Assembly: GCA_963920705.1 (NCBI GenBank)
Contig: CAWUCO010000097.1
Span: 558,001-622,000, forward strand
DNA: 64,000 nt
Reading direction: 5' to 3'
From: Odiellus spinosus
Taxonomy: Eukaryota; Arthropoda; Arachnida; Opiliones; Phalangiidae
Below are positions 63,051-64,000 of the stretch, piece by piece. The notes under the pieces were generated by a model that saw only the letters and a program-made list of their open reading frames with translations, did no database searches and had not been told where the DNA came from. The position numbers and the translations under genes are program-made. Position 1 is the first letter of the stretch. Each line of letters starts with the position of its first letter.

Positions 63051-64000
63051 GACAGTCTAAATAATAAGAGTTTTCAAAAATCCGTTGAAAAACAAGAAAA
63101 ATATGGCCAATTCAAGAAATCATACAATATCAAAATAGTGAAATTTCAGATTTTAAAAATTCGCTTTTTGATATTAGATGTTTTTTGAATTGGCCATATT
63201 TTCCAGGTTTTTCAACGGATTTTCCAAAACTCTTGTTTTTTAGATAGACCAATATTTGCTCTTTCGAGTGGTCTTAATTTTGTCTAAATCGCTTAAAAAT
63301 CAAAAGTTTTGTGTCTATTTGAATCCTATAATCTTGGATTTTTAAGCGTTTTTGCTTAATTTTAACCAATTTTATATTTGTCACGTTTTGGCAATTTAGA
63401 CAAAACCAAAGTCATTCGAAAGAGCAATTAATGGACAGTCTAAATAATAAGAGTTTTCAAAAATCCGTTGAAAAACAAGAAAAATATGGCCAATTCAAGA
63501 AATCATACAATATCAAAATAGTCAAATTTCAGATTTTAAAGAATTCGCTTTTTGATATTAGATGTTTTTTGAATTGGCTATATTTTCCATGTTTTTCAAC
63601 GGATTTTCCAAAACTCTTGTTTTTTAGATAGACCAATATTTGCTCTATCGAGTGGTCTTAATTTTGTCTAAATCGCTTAAAAATCAAAAGTTTTGTGTCC
63701 ATTTGAATCCAATGATCTTGGATTTTTAAGTGTTTTTGCTTAATTTTAACAAATTTTATATTTGTCACAATTTTGCAATTTAGACAAAACCAATGTCATT
63801 CGAAAGAGCAATTAATGGACAGTCTAAATAATAAGAGTTTTTAAAAATCCGTTGAAAAACAAGAAAAATATGGCCAATTCAAGAAATCATACAATATCAA
63901 AATAGTCAAATTTCAGATTTTAAAAATTCGCTTTTTGATATTAGATATTTTTTGAATTGTCCTTATTTTCCATGTTTTTCAACGGATTTTCCAAAACTCT
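63051..64000. repeat. Array segment at the window end
   Basis: About 2.5 units, ending inside a right palindrome arm. The aaagaattcgc unit near 63,540 is followed by ccaatgatc, accaatgtcattcg and gagtttttaaaaatcc. A tgctctatcgag change near 63,644 and gaattgtccttat near 63,957 are private. The array clearly continues beyond the window on both sides. Confidence 0.85.

Larger units (their letters stand above)
1..64000. repeat. Satellite array, about 383-bp unit, about 167 tandem copies
   Basis: The same unit recurs head to tail across the entire window. Landmarks such as gaattggccatattttcc, ccgttgaaaaacaag and ttcgaaagagcaattaatgg return every 382-384 bp. Base 1 lies at the same phase as base 384, and equivalent bases at 237 and 63,431 are 63,194 bp apart, which is 165 units of 383 bp less one base. 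Neighbouring units differ by a few per cent at recurring positions. Small length changes include a 1-bp loss where the A-rich run before tatggcc is shortened, a 1-bp gain in aaagaattcgc, and a 5-bp gain near 18,586. No mobile element or unique sequence interrupts the array. Known of such arrays: they are usually pericentromeric or centromeric heterochromatin in eukaryotes. The centromere role here is inference only. Confidence 0.98.

Noticed and set aside
1..64000. CRISPR array
   Set aside because: Units are 383 bp and conserved along their whole length, with no short repeat alternating with unique spacers.
1..64000. Tandem tRNA, 5S rRNA or snRNA gene cluster
   Set aside because: I saw no internal control boxes, cloverleaf or known RNA core in the unit, and G+C is too low for rRNA.

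Overview
The whole window is one uninterrupted satellite DNA array. A unit of about 383 bp is repeated head to tail about 167 times from base 1 to base 64,000. I found no gene, RNA gene, transposon or other non-satellite sequence. The array is very AT-rich: a hand count of the reference unit at 191-573 gives about 27% G+C. Phase is held tightly: equivalent bases at 237 and 63,431 are 165 units apart with a net drift of only about 1 bp. Long arrays of this kind with multi-unit (higher-order) duplications are typical of pericentromeric or centromeric heterochromatin in eukaryotes. CpG is not depleted, which fits an invertebrate such as an insect slightly better than a vertebrate or plant. I cannot name the species.

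Each unit has two parts. The first, 201-477 in the reference unit, is a large quasi-palindrome centred at 339; its outer 100 bp arms match at 82 of 100 positions without a gap. The second is a linker of about 106 bp (478-583) holding a short 7-bp-stem hairpin, an outer 12-bp inverted repeat and the bases that vary most between subfamilies. Both arms carry the same 18-bp core in opposite orientation, next to A/T tracts spaced about 10 bp apart.

Layout: 1-3.5 kb, mixed units with a one-unit tandem duplication; 3.5-5.2 and 8.1-9.8 kb, copies of one block 12 units apart; 10.8-12.1 kb, a two-unit duplication; 12.6-16.4 kb, a five-unit tandem duplication; 16.4-40 kb, a domain of 3-, 4- and 5-unit repeats. 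Inside that domain is an 18-unit (6,894 bp) duplication, with a diverged patch at 24.95-25.06 kb on its seam. 40.05-41.43 and 51.16-52.54 kb are copies 11,110 bp apart. 43-51 kb holds one-, two- and three-unit duplications. 54.5-61.4 kb is a nearly identical nine-unit (3,450 bp) tandem duplication, whose last five units (1,917 bp) are copied again to about 63.05 kb.

Short open frames recur in almost every unit on both strands. They are by-products of the repeat and the palindrome, and I do not call them genes. The interest lies in the palindromic unit, the nested amplification history and the seam patch.
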